A DNA stretch of 64,000 bases from Flagellimonas taeanensis (lineage in GTDB: Bacteria; Bacteroidota; Bacteroidia; Flavobacteriales; Flavobacteriaceae), in assembly GCF_003584105.1 (NCBI RefSeq), contig NZ_QXFO01000018.1:1-64000 (forward strand). The letters run 5' to 3'. Under the pieces are notes generated by a model. It was not told the origin of the DNA. It saw only the letters and a program-made list of their open reading frames with translations, and ran no database searches. The position numbers were made by a program, and so were the translations under genes. Below are positions 18,772-26,672 of the stretch, one piece after another. Position 1 is the stretch's first letter, and every line of letters starts with the position of its first letter.

Positions 18772-19185
18772 ATGGAAGTAACCAAAATCACAGTAAGTAA
18801 CACCATCGAGGCCGGTAGATCAAAGGTCTGGGAGTATTGGAACCAACCGGAACACATTACCCAATGGAACTTTGCCGATGATTCCTGGCACTGTCCAAAG
18901 GCTGAGAACGATTTAAGGACAGGCGGAAAACTCCAATCGAGAATGGAGGCCAAGGACGGCAGTTTCGGATTTGATTTTGAGGCCATCTATGACCAAGTGG
19001 TCAAACACGAAAAAATCGCATATACGATGACTGACGGTAGAAAGGCCGTTACCACGTTTGAGGATACGGATGGTAAGACCAGACTCACGACCACTTTCGA
19101 TGCGGAAAGCCAAAACCCAATCGAAATGCAAAAAGATGGTTGGCAGGCCATCATGGACAATTTTAAAAAGTATGTGGAGAACTAA
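18772..19185 (+). CDS. SRPBCC (AHSA1-type) domain protein
   Basis: 137 aa from ATG 18772, preceded by an A-rich leader; the longer frame from 18475 overlaps the DoxX-like gene and is not credible. The start TKITVSNTIEAGRSKVWEYWNQPEHITQWNFA, the CPKAENDLRTGG block and the ending WQAIMDNFKKYVE are typical of AHSA1-like proteins. It is probably co-expressed with the DoxX-like gene. Substrate unknown. Confidence 0.82.
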   Translation: MEVTKITVSNTIEAGRSKVWEYWNQPEHITQWNFADDSWHCPKAENDLRTGGKLQSRMEAKDGSFGFDFEAIYDQVVKHEKIAYTMTDGRKAVTTFEDTDGKTRLTTTFDAESQNPIEMQKDGWQAIMDNFKKYVEN

Positions 19186-19398
19186 AGCAAAAGACAACGA
19201 CAAGAGTCACGATACCTTATGATTGCAGCCATCCCCATCCCCTGACTTAACACCATCTTGGCCAAAAGGAAGATGAAAGTGAGTGACAAGACTGATGGCC
19301 TTTGCGATGTGCACAGATGTATAAGGGAATCAAAGGCCCATACTAAAGGAGATATATTTATATATTGTGGACAAACGGAAATTGAGTATTGAGATCAG

Positions 19399-19832
19399 AT
19401 GATACCGAAGCAAATAAGGATTTCGCCCAGATTGGAAGCGGTTGTCAAAGCATTGCCATTGCGGCCGGGAATGCGAGTGCTGGAAATCGGCTGTGGTCCA
19501 GGGCCTGCTGCACGGGCCGTGGCCCATTTGATCGGATGGCCATTGACCGATCCGAAAAGGCCATCGTACAAGCTGAAAGAAATACCAGGGAAGAAATCAA
19601 TTTCGGTCATTTGGAGTTTCGGCAGGTGGCCATTGAGGACTTTGAGCTTGAACCAGGGGAAGAACACTTCGATCTCGCCTTTGCGATCCGGGTGGGCGCC
19701 CTTGACGGTAGGCATCCGCAGATAGGTCAAAAAGCCCTTCGTCAAATCGCAAAGGCTCTAAAGCCTGGTGGGAGGTTGTATATAGATGGCGGGAATCCCT
19801 TGCGGGAGATAGCAATAGCCAATTACCGATAA
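19399..19832 (+). pseudogene. Class I SAM-dependent methyltransferase interrupted by a frameshift
   Basis: The first frame, from ATG 19399, gives PKQIRISPRLEAVVKALPL and the SAM-binding glycine motif VLEIGCGPGPAARAVAH. Near 19525-19545 the homology moves to another frame: MAIDRSEKAIVQAE (the acidic loop), then HFDLAFAIRVGAL and LKPGGRLYIDGG, ending at 19832. The two halves together make one ordinary methyltransferase domain of about 145 aa. A single indel explains the break. It may be a real mutation or a sequencing error. Confidence 0.72.
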
Positions 19833-20224
19833 AATATTTCAATGTTAAACAGATCATGGCCCATAACCTATAAAAAGCCGTTGTTCCTACATTGGGAGAT
19901 ATCTTGCGTCTTTTTGAACAATCCGATGTTCGCCAATGCGAACCTGGTGCCACGGCTTGGGACAGGGAAAAATTGATCGGTGTTTCCCATTGTCTCATTG
20001 ATTTTTGCTATTGTTGCTATCTATTCGATCTGATCCTTACAAATCTCAATAGGGTTTTCCCTATTGCAAGATCAACTTTGATCTGGAAGACTGTTATTCT
20101 ATTTTGAGAATTGAGCAACAAGGTAGTGGTATTGAAACGGACTGATCATTGGGGCGATCAAAGGATTGGGGCATGAAATCGAAGTGTTGCCGGATGGCCC
20201 TGTGGTAAAGCGTGGTTCAAAACA
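19833..20224. other. Intergenic region with no recognised gene
   Basis: 392 bp. An open stretch near 20132-20224 reads GLIIGAIKGLGHEIEVLPDG without a start codon and may be a decayed gene tail. Nothing else could be identified. Confidence 0.4.
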
Positions 20225-20722
20225 ATGAATTTTAAGGGTATGGAATTTACCGAGACCAAAATCCTGAACAAAAGACAAAAAAGGGATATAATTTTCTTGT
20301 GGAACCAAGAGTATCCCAAGAAATTGCAATTACCTACATTGGTTGACTTTGAAAGCTATTTGCAAGGACTTGGGGATAAAAACCATATCATACTGACCGA
20401 CGAGACCAACTCAGTTCGAGGATGGCTCATGTACTTTATACGGGATGGGGAACGATGGTTCGCCATGTTGATCGATGCTTCGCAACAAGGGAAGGGATTG
20501 GGGTCAAAATTCTTGAATTTGGCGAAAAGGCGAAACAAGGAACTTAACGGTTGGGTGATAGATAATGACAAGGAGACCAAGGAGAACGGCCATAGCTACA
20601 AATCACCGATCGGTTTTTATCAAAAGAACGGTTTTGAAATTTTAGATGAGATCAAATTGGAGAAAAAGGAAATAAAAGGAATCAAGGTAAGATGGAAAAA
20701 GGACGGGACAATAGAAAGGTGA
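20225..20722 (+). CDS. GNAT-family N-acetyltransferase
   Basis: 165 aa; the start may instead be the ATG at 20240 (MEFTETKIL). The acetyl-CoA pyrophosphate-binding motif is seen as ASQQGKGLGSKFLNLAKRR near residue 85, followed by YKSPIGFYQKNGFEI, the usual motif B region. The protein should transfer an acetyl group to an amine; the substrate is unknown. Its end overlaps the start of the next gene by 31 bp, implying coupled translation. Confidence 0.8.
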   Translation: MNFKGMEFTETKILNKRQKRDIIFLWNQEYPKKLQLPTLVDFESYLQGLGDKNHIILTDETNSVRGWLMYFIRDGERWFAMLIDASQQGKGLGSKFLNLAKRRNKELNGWVIDNDKETKENGHSYKSPIGFYQKNGFEILDEIKLEKKEIKGIKVRWKKDGTIER

Positions 20723-21264
20723 TATTGAACCTGGCCGTCTCACTGGACGGCTACATTGAAGGACCGAACGGCGAAATCGACTGGCTCACTTTTTCCGAGG
20801 AAACCGGAAAAGTGTTGCACAGCTTTCTTGAAGAGATAGACACCATACTATATGGTCGTATCAGTTACGAAAAGTGGGGCACATATACTCCCGAAAGTGA
20901 TAGCCCGGATTTTGAGAGGAGTTTCTACAAAAAGACGGGCAACATGTCCAAATATGTGTTTTCGTCCACTAAAAATAGGTTTGATGGTCATCCAAATGTG
21001 GTACAGTCCGAAATCAAAAGGGCCATTGGGCAATTAAAACAACAAGAAGGGAAGGACATTTGGCTTTATGGAGGGGCAAGACTGATAACGACCTTTTTCA
21101 ACCTGGACCTGATCGATGAACTAAGGCTGGCCGTTAGTCCCATCATTCTAGGTGAAGGCAAACCCTTGTTCAATGGGATATCGGACAGAAAAAAATTAGA
21201 GCTGGTAAAATCGGAGAGCCACAAATCGGGTATGGTGTCGTTGACATATCGAACAATACGTTAG
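20692..21264 (+). CDS. Dihydrofolate-reductase-like (RibD C-terminal domain) protein
   Basis: 190 aa. It opens with KVILNLAVSLDGYIEGPNGEIDWL, the mark of the RibD_C/DHFR-like reductase family, and has DTILYGRISYEKWGTY, KDIWLYGGARLITTFFNLDLIDELRLAVSPIILGEGKPLF and a beta-strand end. The family uses NADPH but most stand-alone members have no proven reaction and are not true folate reductases. It overlaps the GNAT gene and leads into the Kazal-type lipoprotein 8 bp downstream. Confidence 0.85.
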   Translation: MEKGRDNRKVILNLAVSLDGYIEGPNGEIDWLTFSEETGKVLHSFLEEIDTILYGRISYEKWGTYTPESDSPDFERSFYKKTGNMSKYVFSSTKNRFDGHPNVVQSEIKRAIGQLKQQEGKDIWLYGGARLITTFFNLDLIDELRLAVSPIILGEGKPLFNGISDRKKLELVKSESHKSGMVSLTYRTIR

Positions 21265-21272
21265 AATGAACA

Positions 21273-21521
21273 ATGGCTAAAAATCCTATAAAATATGCAT
21301 GGGGCCTACCCGCCTTGTTCTGTTTGGTGATATTGGTTTCCTGTGGCACTGCCAAACAGGAGGAGTGTATCGATGTATCCAGAATAAGTGATGGCCCCTG
21401 TACAATGGAGTATGACCCTGTATGCGGATGTGATGGCAAAACATATGGAAATCCCTGTCAGGCAGAGAGAAGTGGTGTCACCTTATGGGAACAAGGGGAA
21501 TGTGGAACCAAGAAACAATGA
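21273..21521 (+). CDS. Kazal-type protease-inhibitor lipoprotein
   Basis: 82 aa. The signal ends in a lipobox (LVILVSC, Cys about 26). The rest is one Kazal domain, with PVCGCDGKTYGNPCQAE as the core and six cysteines after the lipid Cys. Kazal domains inhibit serine proteases by presenting a loop just before the PVCG block. In a bacterium, lipid anchoring points to defence against host, predator or competitor proteases at the outer membrane or periplasm; this is inference. The stop overlaps the approach of an AraC gene 8 bp later. Confidence 0.85.
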   Translation: MAKNPIKYAWGLPALFCLVILVSCGTAKQEECIDVSRISDGPCTMEYDPVCGCDGKTYGNPCQAERSGVTLWEQGECGTKKQ

Positions 21522-21528
21522 TGTCAAT

Positions 21529-22323
21529 ATGGTAAGCCTGCGAACCTTTCGGGAATACAAGGACATCGACCTGCCAAAACGGTTGATGAAGTACATTCTC
21601 ATTTGGTGCTCACAGGGTCGGGCAACAGTGGTGGTCGATGAGAAGCAACTGGAGGTACAGGGCAATTCGGTGCTGACAATTACCTCTGGACAGATCCATT
21701 ATTTCAAGGATTTTACCAATGCCCAAGGCTATATTTTAGAATTTACCCTTGACTTTTTTTGCAAGACCGATAGCGACATTGAACTTATTTTCCAAAACGG
21801 ACTGTTCTGCCATTTTGCGATGAACGAGGTAATTCCTCTAAGGGGGGATTACAGGTTTTTGGAGGAACAGATGCAGAGCATTGGAACGGAAATCAAGGAA
21901 GAGCCCTACCAACACTTGATCTCGATCCATTCCAGGATTGAACTGATCTTGGTGGAGATCAACCGTTCCAAGATAGAAAGGGGCGATGAAGTATGGAGGC
22001 CCGATGCCCTGTTCTTGAAGTTTCTGGAGTTGGTACGGTCCAGTTTTCAGCACAATTACCCGGTGAGCCGTTATGCTGAACTACTGGAGACAACGGAAGC
22101 CAAGTTGAACGAACAGGCCAAGCTGCATGCGGGCAAAACGGCCCAGAACGTAATATACGGGCTTACGGTATCCGAGGCCAAACGCCTGTTGACCTATGAA
22201 AAGCTCATTGTCAAGGAAGTGGCCTACAAATTGGGCTTTGCCGATCCATTTTATTTTTCGAACTTTTTTAAAAAACATGCGGGCAAGTCGCCGAAAGCGT
22301 ACCAAGCAGACCATGCCCTATAA
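21529..22323 (+). CDS. AraC-family transcriptional regulator
   Basis: 264 aa from ATG 21529; the frame is open back to 21388 but that part lies inside the Kazal gene. The N-terminal half is a cupin-like sensing domain (CSQGRATVVVDEKQLEVQG, SGQIHYFKDF). The C-terminal half is an HTH_18 domain (YAELLETTEAKLNEQAKLHAGKT, VKEVAYKLGFADPFYFSNFFKKHAGKSP). It directly follows, and is probably co-transcribed with, the Kazal gene. Confidence 0.87.
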   Translation: MVSLRTFREYKDIDLPKRLMKYILIWCSQGRATVVVDEKQLEVQGNSVLTITSGQIHYFKDFTNAQGYILEFTLDFFCKTDSDIELIFQNGLFCHFAMNEVIPLRGDYRFLEEQMQSIGTEIKEEPYQHLISIHSRIELILVEINRSKIERGDEVWRPDALFLKFLELVRSSFQHNYPVSRYAELLETTEAKLNEQAKLHAGKTAQNVIYGLTVSEAKRLLTYEKLIVKEVAYKLGFADPFYFSNFFKKHAGKSPKAYQADHAL

Positions 22324-22378
22324 ATATGGTTAAAAGGATGTGCAAGTGTTTTTCAATCACGAATCGACCATCCAATAA

Positions 22379-22837
22379 ATGACAGGCAAAATGAAAAAGG
22401 ACAAGAGCAGGAATGAACCGGAAGGGCATGGACAAAGCCCATTTTCCCAAACCTATTTCCACGGCACAAAGGCGGACTTGAATCTGGGAGATCTTATAGG
22501 GGTCGGTCTAAACTCGAATTATGGACAAAGGAGTAAAGCGAAATACGTTTATCTGACCGCCACCTTGGATGCGGCCATTTGGGGAGCGGAACTTGCACTG
22601 GGCAACACCAAGGAAAGAATCTATCTGGTGGAACCGACGGGCCCTTTGGAGAATGACCCCAATGTCACGGACAAGAAGTTTCCAGGCAATCCGACCCAAT
22701 CCTATCGCTCGGAACATCCCTTTAAGGTAGTCGGCGAGGTCACCAAATGGTACGGACATTCAAAAGAGCAGGTGCAGGCCATGAGGGATGGTTTGGATAA
22801 GCTTAGGGAACAGGGCATAGGACCCATTGAAGACTGA
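22379..22837 (+). CDS. arr: NAD+-rifampin ADP-ribosyltransferase (Arr)
   Basis: 152 aa; an ATG at 22391 is an alternative start. The sequence is Arr from end to end: YFHGTKADLNLGDLI, NSNYGQRSKAKYVYLTATLD, AAIWGAELALG, VEPTGPLENDPNVTDKKFPG, SYRSEHPFKVVGEV. Arr transfers ADP-ribose from NAD+ to the 23-hydroxyl of rifamycins and inactivates them. The family is common in environmental bacteria as an intrinsic resistance gene. It follows the AraC gene by 55 bp on the same strand. Confidence 0.93.
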   Translation: MTGKMKKDKSRNEPEGHGQSPFSQTYFHGTKADLNLGDLIGVGLNSNYGQRSKAKYVYLTATLDAAIWGAELALGNTKERIYLVEPTGPLENDPNVTDKKFPGNPTQSYRSEHPFKVVGEVTKWYGHSKEQVQAMRDGLDKLREQGIGPIED

Positions 22838-22940
22838 ATGCGGTAGGGAGGAGATGATATCCATGTCGGATTCGTTCCATTGCTGTTTTGGTATTTGGGC
22901 TAGTTTCGGCACATTTCAACAATCTAGAAAAACAACTGTT

Positions 22941-23045
22941 ATGGGACCAAAAGTATTTATCAACCTACCCGCCAAGAACCTTGATAGGTCCATGAAGTTC
23001 TTCCAGAATCTGGGTTTTGATTTCAATCCCCGGTTCACCCATTGA
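22941..23045 (+). pseudogene. N-terminal fragment of a VOC-family protein
   Basis: ATG 22941 gives VFINLPAKNLDRSMKFFQNLGFDFNPRFTH and then a stop. This is the first beta-alpha unit of a VOC domain (normally about 130 aa); the rest is missing and other sequence joins directly. It is a truncated gene. Confidence 0.75.
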
Positions 23046-23227
23046 GGACGAATTTGTCTGGACCATGCGAAATGTAGGCATTGACTATATCCTGCTCGGG
23101 TCGGATTTCCCGTAACTTACTTTAACGCAGGCTGTGGAAGCCTTGGAGAAATTACCGCTGACAGCGGAGGAAAAGCAGAGGATTCGTTTTAAAAATGCCC
23201 AGAGGTTGCTTTTTCCGGCAGAAGAAC
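23041..23227 (+). pseudogene. C-terminal fragment of an amidohydrolase, with a premature stop
   Basis: In a different frame from the VOC fragment the sequence reads VGIDYILLGSDFP, a stop at about 23113, then TQAVEALEKLPLTAEEKQRI and FKNAQRLLF. GSDFP and the ALEKLPLTxEEKxxIxxxNAxRL tail are the last active-site strand and C-terminal helices of amidohydrolase-2-type TIM barrels. Everything before that is lost, and about 10-15 residues between the two parts are also missing. Confidence 0.65.
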
Positions 23228-23327
23228 GACCCTTCTGGAAATATTACATGTTTATTCCAAAATTGTCCATTCCTAAGGTTTTTTTTGTGCTATACATTTG
23301 TCTCATAACAATTTAAACAGATTTATT

Positions 23328-23681
23328 ATGAGTACGAATATCTTTGATTATATCGTCAACAGCCACAAGATGGAATGGCAGCCGCTGATCGAAAATGGGA
23401 TACATTACAAGGGAGTCTTTGTAAAGTCACTCCGGTATGATGAGAGCACCAAACGCTCCCCGTCCATACTGCTGAAATTTGAACCAGGAGCATCCTATCC
23501 CTATCACAACCATCCCGGGGGTGAGGAACTTTTTATGCTCAAGGGGAGCTGTAAGGTGAACGAAGCGTTTTTGGAGGCCGGAGATTATCTTTATACCCCA
23601 ACGAATTATAAGCACGGGGTAACCTCTGAAAATGGATGCGAGTTCATGCTGAACATCCCACAGGAGGTGGAGATTCTATAA
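23328..23681 (+). CDS. Cupin-domain protein (ChrR-like)
   Basis: 117 aa from ATG 23328. The metal-binding cupin pattern is clear: EPGASYPYHNHPGGEELFMLKG (motif 1, with HNH and E) and AGDYLYTPTNYKHGVTSENG (motif 2, with a His). This resembles the C-terminal cupin of ChrR anti-sigma factors, but the zinc-binding anti-sigma part is absent, so it is a stand-alone cupin that may bind Zn or another metal. It is intact although it lies between gene fragments on both sides. Confidence 0.83.
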   Translation: MSTNIFDYIVNSHKMEWQPLIENGIHYKGVFVKSLRYDESTKRSPSILLKFEPGASYPYHNHPGGEELFMLKGSCKVNEAFLEAGDYLYTPTNYKHGVTSENGCEFMLNIPQEVEIL

Positions 23682-23774
23682 TGTGGACCCAATGTCGGTT
23701 CCGTTCTATGAATTTTTCCCCACCTATCCTATTTTACACGTTTTGTTGTATGCCCTGTTCTGGAGAAAAGGAAG

Positions 23775-23912
23775 GTGAACATTTTGGAGTTTCCGACCAA
23801 CTTGGGTCTCAAGGTGATGGTATCTCAAAAGGAGCTAGGCGTTGAGGAGCTTCCAAGTTGGCTTCGGGAACACGGGCTTGACCAAAGTATACGGCTGAAC
23901 CATATTGCCTGA
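23775..23912 (+). pseudogene. N-terminal fragment of an arginase-family protein
   Basis: From GTG 23775 the frame reads NILEFPTNLGLK, then LGVEELPSWLREHGL and a stop at 23912. This is the first strand and helix of arginase/agmatinase-type ureohydrolases, with their usual PSNLGL-like and GVxxLPxWLxxHGL blocks. The metal-binding residues, which lie far downstream in these enzymes, are absent. Only about 45 aa of about 380 remain. Confidence 0.6.
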
Positions 23913-24222
23913 TTGGAACCTTTCTTCTATGGACGGGAGATTCATTTACCTTTTTTAACATTAGATCCAGACTCAAATATTGGGGTCGGACGGTCTATTT
24001 ACTACAATTGAGGGACTAATAAAACGATTTTTAATTCAAGGTGAAATGAAAGCGTAGGGTTTAATCTACAACCCAACCGATGGAAGGGCAAGCAATACAG
24101 GAGAATTTCATACTTACTTCTGTACATTGATGGGAGTGGAATTCATTGAATTTTGGGCAAAAATTGGGCAAAATGAAAAAAGGAGCCAACAACTTAAATC
24201 GTGTTGACTCCTTTATTTACTT
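23913..24222. other. Gene-free stretch left of the island boundary
   Basis: 310 bp with no convincing coding sequence. It ends in a terminator hairpin (24178-24212) just outside the attachment repeat. Confidence 0.4.
24178..24212 (-). terminator. Likely original terminator of tRNA-Arg, now cut off by the island
   Basis: The arms AAAGGAGCCAAC and GTTGACTCCTTT form a 12-bp stem with one G-T wobble. On the minus strand it is followed by a run of T. Nothing on the minus strand immediately to its right encodes a gene, but with the island removed the tRNA-Arg gene would end 11 bp before it. Confidence 0.6.
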
Positions 24223-24246
24223 GTGACCTCGGCAGGATTCAAACCT
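24223..24246. repeat. attL-type direct repeat of the tRNA-Arg 3' end
   Basis: 24 bp identical to 38050-38073, which spans the acceptor 3' strand and most of the T arm of the intact tRNA-Arg. Identity stops abruptly on both sides. It is the distal end of the island. Confidence 0.88.
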
Positions 24247-25053
24247 CATTCCGCAAGCCCTATATTTAAAGGATTTTTAAGACCTTACAAAAACTGTTGA
24301 CCGAATTACTGTCTTTTAATTTGGTCGTAATTCTTGATGATTCAACTTTCGATATAAAGATAATAATTTTAAATGTTTGAAATAACCTCAAACAAGAGTA
24401 AGCCCATTTTGAAATAATTAGAATCCTGATAAGTCATTGGTCAGTTTTGAAGCCTTGAGTCTTACCTTCAACTTTTGCGATTGGTCCGTATCGGTTTTTT
24501 GCGGTGTGTGGAAAGATGTTAATCAACAGCTTCTAATAAACAAAAACCACTGAATTTATTGATGGCTTGGTAGACCAAAGAAAGGTATTTGGGTTTTCAC
24601 GCTCGCGTGAAAAATCGAATAGCAAGAGGGTGATGCGCAAATTGCGCCATTACGGTTGTTTTAAGGTCTTCAATAAGTTGAAAACCAGTCAATTGACAAG
24701 ATATTGGAATACTGCACAAAATCAGGGCCTACAGTAGACTTTTCCGAAATCTACAGTAAATCCTTTGGGAAGCCCTAGAAACACTGCGAATTTTTGACGA
24801 AAAAATTGACGCAATTTGATGAAAAAACAAAATTGGGACCATGGAAAAGCAATCTAAAGCTTAAAATAACGGAATGGAGATTGGAACGATATAAAATTGA
24901 GGCCAACAAACCATCGGATTACTTCAAATGATGAGAAGAGTATATCGAATTAATAGGTAAAATTGCCTCGCTCAGTAGTATTAGTTTTAGTAAGGTTTGG
25001 GACGCTTGCAGCACTCCACTTCGTTGCGTTCGCTTATGGGTGAATTTCAAGTT
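24247..25053. other. Degenerate, gene-poor island end with hairpins
   Basis: About 800 bp without an intact gene. An open stretch without a start codon (about 24538-24735) gives a basic peptide (SKRVMRKLRHYGCFKVFNKL) that I do not recognise. Two strong palindromes lie together at 24594-24613 and about 24637-24649. A GTTGACCGA copy sits at 24296-24304. Confidence 0.45.
24594..24613. repeat. Perfect 8-bp inverted repeat (hairpin)
   Basis: TTTTCACG, CTCG loop, CGTGAAAA. It is followed 23 bp later by GCGCAA-A-TTGCGC. There is no T-run, so it is not a typical terminator. Confidence 0.4.
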
Positions 25054-25431
25054 TCATCCTCTTTGCTGTATAAAATCAATTTTTAATTGGAACATTTCTG
25101 CCATTTTTGTGGCTTTGAACTTAGCTTCCTCCGCTTTGTTTCCTGAGAAGTTTTCGTCAACAGTTTCAAAGAACAAATGTTTCCATCTATCAAAGTGTTT
25201 GGCATTCACAGGAAGCTTTGCATGGGGAGCAAAAGGACTACCTTGATAGGGTTGTTCTTTCAAAAGTACCGTTTGCCAAAAACGATACATCTTTTCCAAA
25301 TGAGCAGGCCAACTATCTTTTATGACACCATTGAATATATCGGCCAATAATGGATCCTTTCTAACCTTTTCATAGAATTGGTCGACCAACTGTTTTATCT
25401 CTTTCAGGCTTAAGATTTCTTTTTTTTGCAC
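25054..25431 (-). CDS. Group III truncated haemoglobin
   Basis: 125 aa. Features of TrHb3 are visible: LVDQFYEKVRKDPLLADIF in the first helices, W/Y-rich MYRFWQTVLL, and FAPHAKLPVNAKHFDRWKHLFFETVDENF with the His residues placed as in the haem pocket of this class. Such globins bind O2 or NO and in several bacteria help with NO or nitrosative stress. It is the last gene of the leftward island cluster, 21 bp after a small membrane protein gene, and fits the NO-stress theme of ric and Rrf2. Confidence 0.85.
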   Translation of the reverse strand: MQKKEILSLKEIKQLVDQFYEKVRKDPLLADIFNGVIKDSWPAHLEKMYRFWQTVLLKEQPYQGSPFAPHAKLPVNAKHFDRWKHLFFETVDENFSGNKAEEAKFKATKMAEMFQLKIDFIQQRG

Positions 25432-25452
25432 AAATTTTTTAAGTCTTTGCTA

Positions 25453-25800
25453 TTATATAATGTGAGCAATAATGACCAACGAACTGAAAATAACACTTAA
25501 TATCAAAAGATTGAATGTATACAACGGTTTTAATTGAGCCAATACTGCTCCGTTAAAGGCCATGCAGAAAATGGTGATGAAAAAGAGAAGTACCATTTTC
25601 AAGATCATATCTAGGGCTCCCATCAACAAGAACATGGCCGCCGCAGAACCAAGGCAGCTTTGTGCGATAATGGCAATGGTAGAATAACCAAGTTGCTTAT
25701 TTTTAAATTCACGGAATGCCAGTTTGTACATGTTATTCCATCCATTTGCTTTATGTTCAGACCTCGAATGTCTCATTGAAATTGTTGTTGAATTTTCCAT
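25453..25800 (-). CDS. Small membrane protein of unknown function
   Basis: 115 aa. A polar N-terminal 40 residues (MENSTTISMRHSRSEHKANG) precede three hydrophobic segments (about 42-60, 66-84 and 90-114). No family is recognised. It lies between ric (77 bp upstream) and the truncated haemoglobin (21 bp downstream) on the same strand, so a role in NO or respiratory stress is likely by context only. Confidence 0.6.
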   Translation of the reverse strand: MENSTTISMRHSRSEHKANGWNNMYKLAFREFKNKQLGYSTIAIIAQSCLGSAAAMFLLMGALDMILKMVLLFFITIFCMAFNGAVLAQLKPLYTFNLLILSVIFSSLVIIAHII

Positions 25801-25877
25801 GATTCTAGTTTATATAGCTTTCTATTTACTTTTTAAAGGGCATTAAATAACCCAATGGTCATCCTGCTTTATTAAAA

Positions 25878-26606
25878 TCAGTTGGTTAACACTTTGGTTT
25901 CCAATACTTCTGACTTGGGGAAAAGAATATTGTTTTCCAAATGAATATGTCGATGGAGGTCGTCTTCAAATTCCTGAAGTAGCGAAAAGGTTACTCTATA
26001 GGTATTGCAGGCATCGGAGGGTGGTGTATAGTCATTGCTCAAATGGGCGATTTTTCTAAATCGCTCTCCCTCATTGTCATGTTCGTTCATCATCATTTTT
26101 ATAGGATTCTTTACGGTTCCAAAATGGGGTGGCTCCACCGTTGAATCGTTTAAATTGCCACTTGACATTTTACGAATCCAAGGGAATAGGACCAATTCTT
26201 CTTTTTTCATGTGCATTGACAATTCTCCCGCGGAAGCATTAAAATATTCCAAAATATCAAGTAATTCAGGATGGCGCTCTCCGTGAACCCTGCAAAGTTT
26301 GTTCAGGTACTGTTTTAGAATCGGAATTTGTTGCTCTACATATCGATGGTGCTTCTTTTCGATATAATCAATTAATAGATCTAAAGGCCATGATTTGAAG
26401 TTGGGTTGGTCACCCTGTTCTTGATTTTGCACCAAATCAAGTTCTTCGGTCAATGTTTCCAAATCCAGACCCTTTTTATCGGCAACTTCCTGAAGTGTGC
26501 GATTGCCTTTACAGCAAAAATCAATTTTATGATTTTTAAAGACTTGGGCAGTACGGTAGTCTTGTGCTACCATTTGTCCGATTGTTTTCTCGATTATATG
26601 ATTCAT
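25878..26606 (-). CDS. ric: Iron-sulfur cluster repair di-iron protein (Ric/ScdA/YtfE)
   Basis: 242 aa. The N-terminal ScdA_N (DUF542) domain has IGQMVAQDYRTAQVFKNHKIDFCCKGNRTL, including the Cys pair. A hemerythrin-like domain follows with His/Glu ligands spread over HGERHPELLD, MHMKKEELVLFPW, MNEHDNEGERF and DLHRHIHLENNILFP. The protein repairs Fe-S clusters damaged by NO or oxidants and may release NO from its di-iron site. A 22-bp palindromic motif lies 33-54 bp upstream of the start and is shared with the Rrf2 gene upstream, so NO-responsive control is likely. Confidence 0.92.
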   Translation of the reverse strand: MNHIIEKTIGQMVAQDYRTAQVFKNHKIDFCCKGNRTLQEVADKKGLDLETLTEELDLVQNQEQGDQPNFKSWPLDLLIDYIEKKHHRYVEQQIPILKQYLNKLCRVHGERHPELLDILEYFNASAGELSMHMKKEELVLFPWIRKMSSGNLNDSTVEPPHFGTVKNPIKMMMNEHDNEGERFRKIAHLSNDYTPPSDACNTYRVTFSLLQEFEDDLHRHIHLENNILFPKSEVLETKVLTN

Positions 26607-26638
26607 AATATTTCGATTTTTAATGTTGATTCGTTAAG

Positions 26639-26660
26639 AGGATAAAATTGTCCTTTATTA
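26639..26660. promoter_or_regulatory. Candidate Rrf2 operator upstream of ric
   Basis: 22 bp starting AGGATAAAATTGTCC, identical to 27153-27174 upstream of the Rrf2 gene. The core GGA-N8-TCC is a partial palindrome, fitting a dimeric regulator. It lies 33 bp from the ric start. Confidence 0.6.
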
Positions 26661-26672
26661 GTATAATTTTTT

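Noticed and set aside
19264..19395. Possible 39-aa ORF before the methyltransferase remnant
   Set aside because: No conserved feature and no promoter; not supported as a gene.
19892..20107. 71-aa open frame
   Set aside because: No start signal or motif; unusual residue mix; likely non-coding.
13113..23912. Chromosomal integron cassette array
   Set aside because: Gene types would fit cassettes, but no integron integrase and no attC-like imperfect palindromes at regular spacing were seen, and orientation is mixed.
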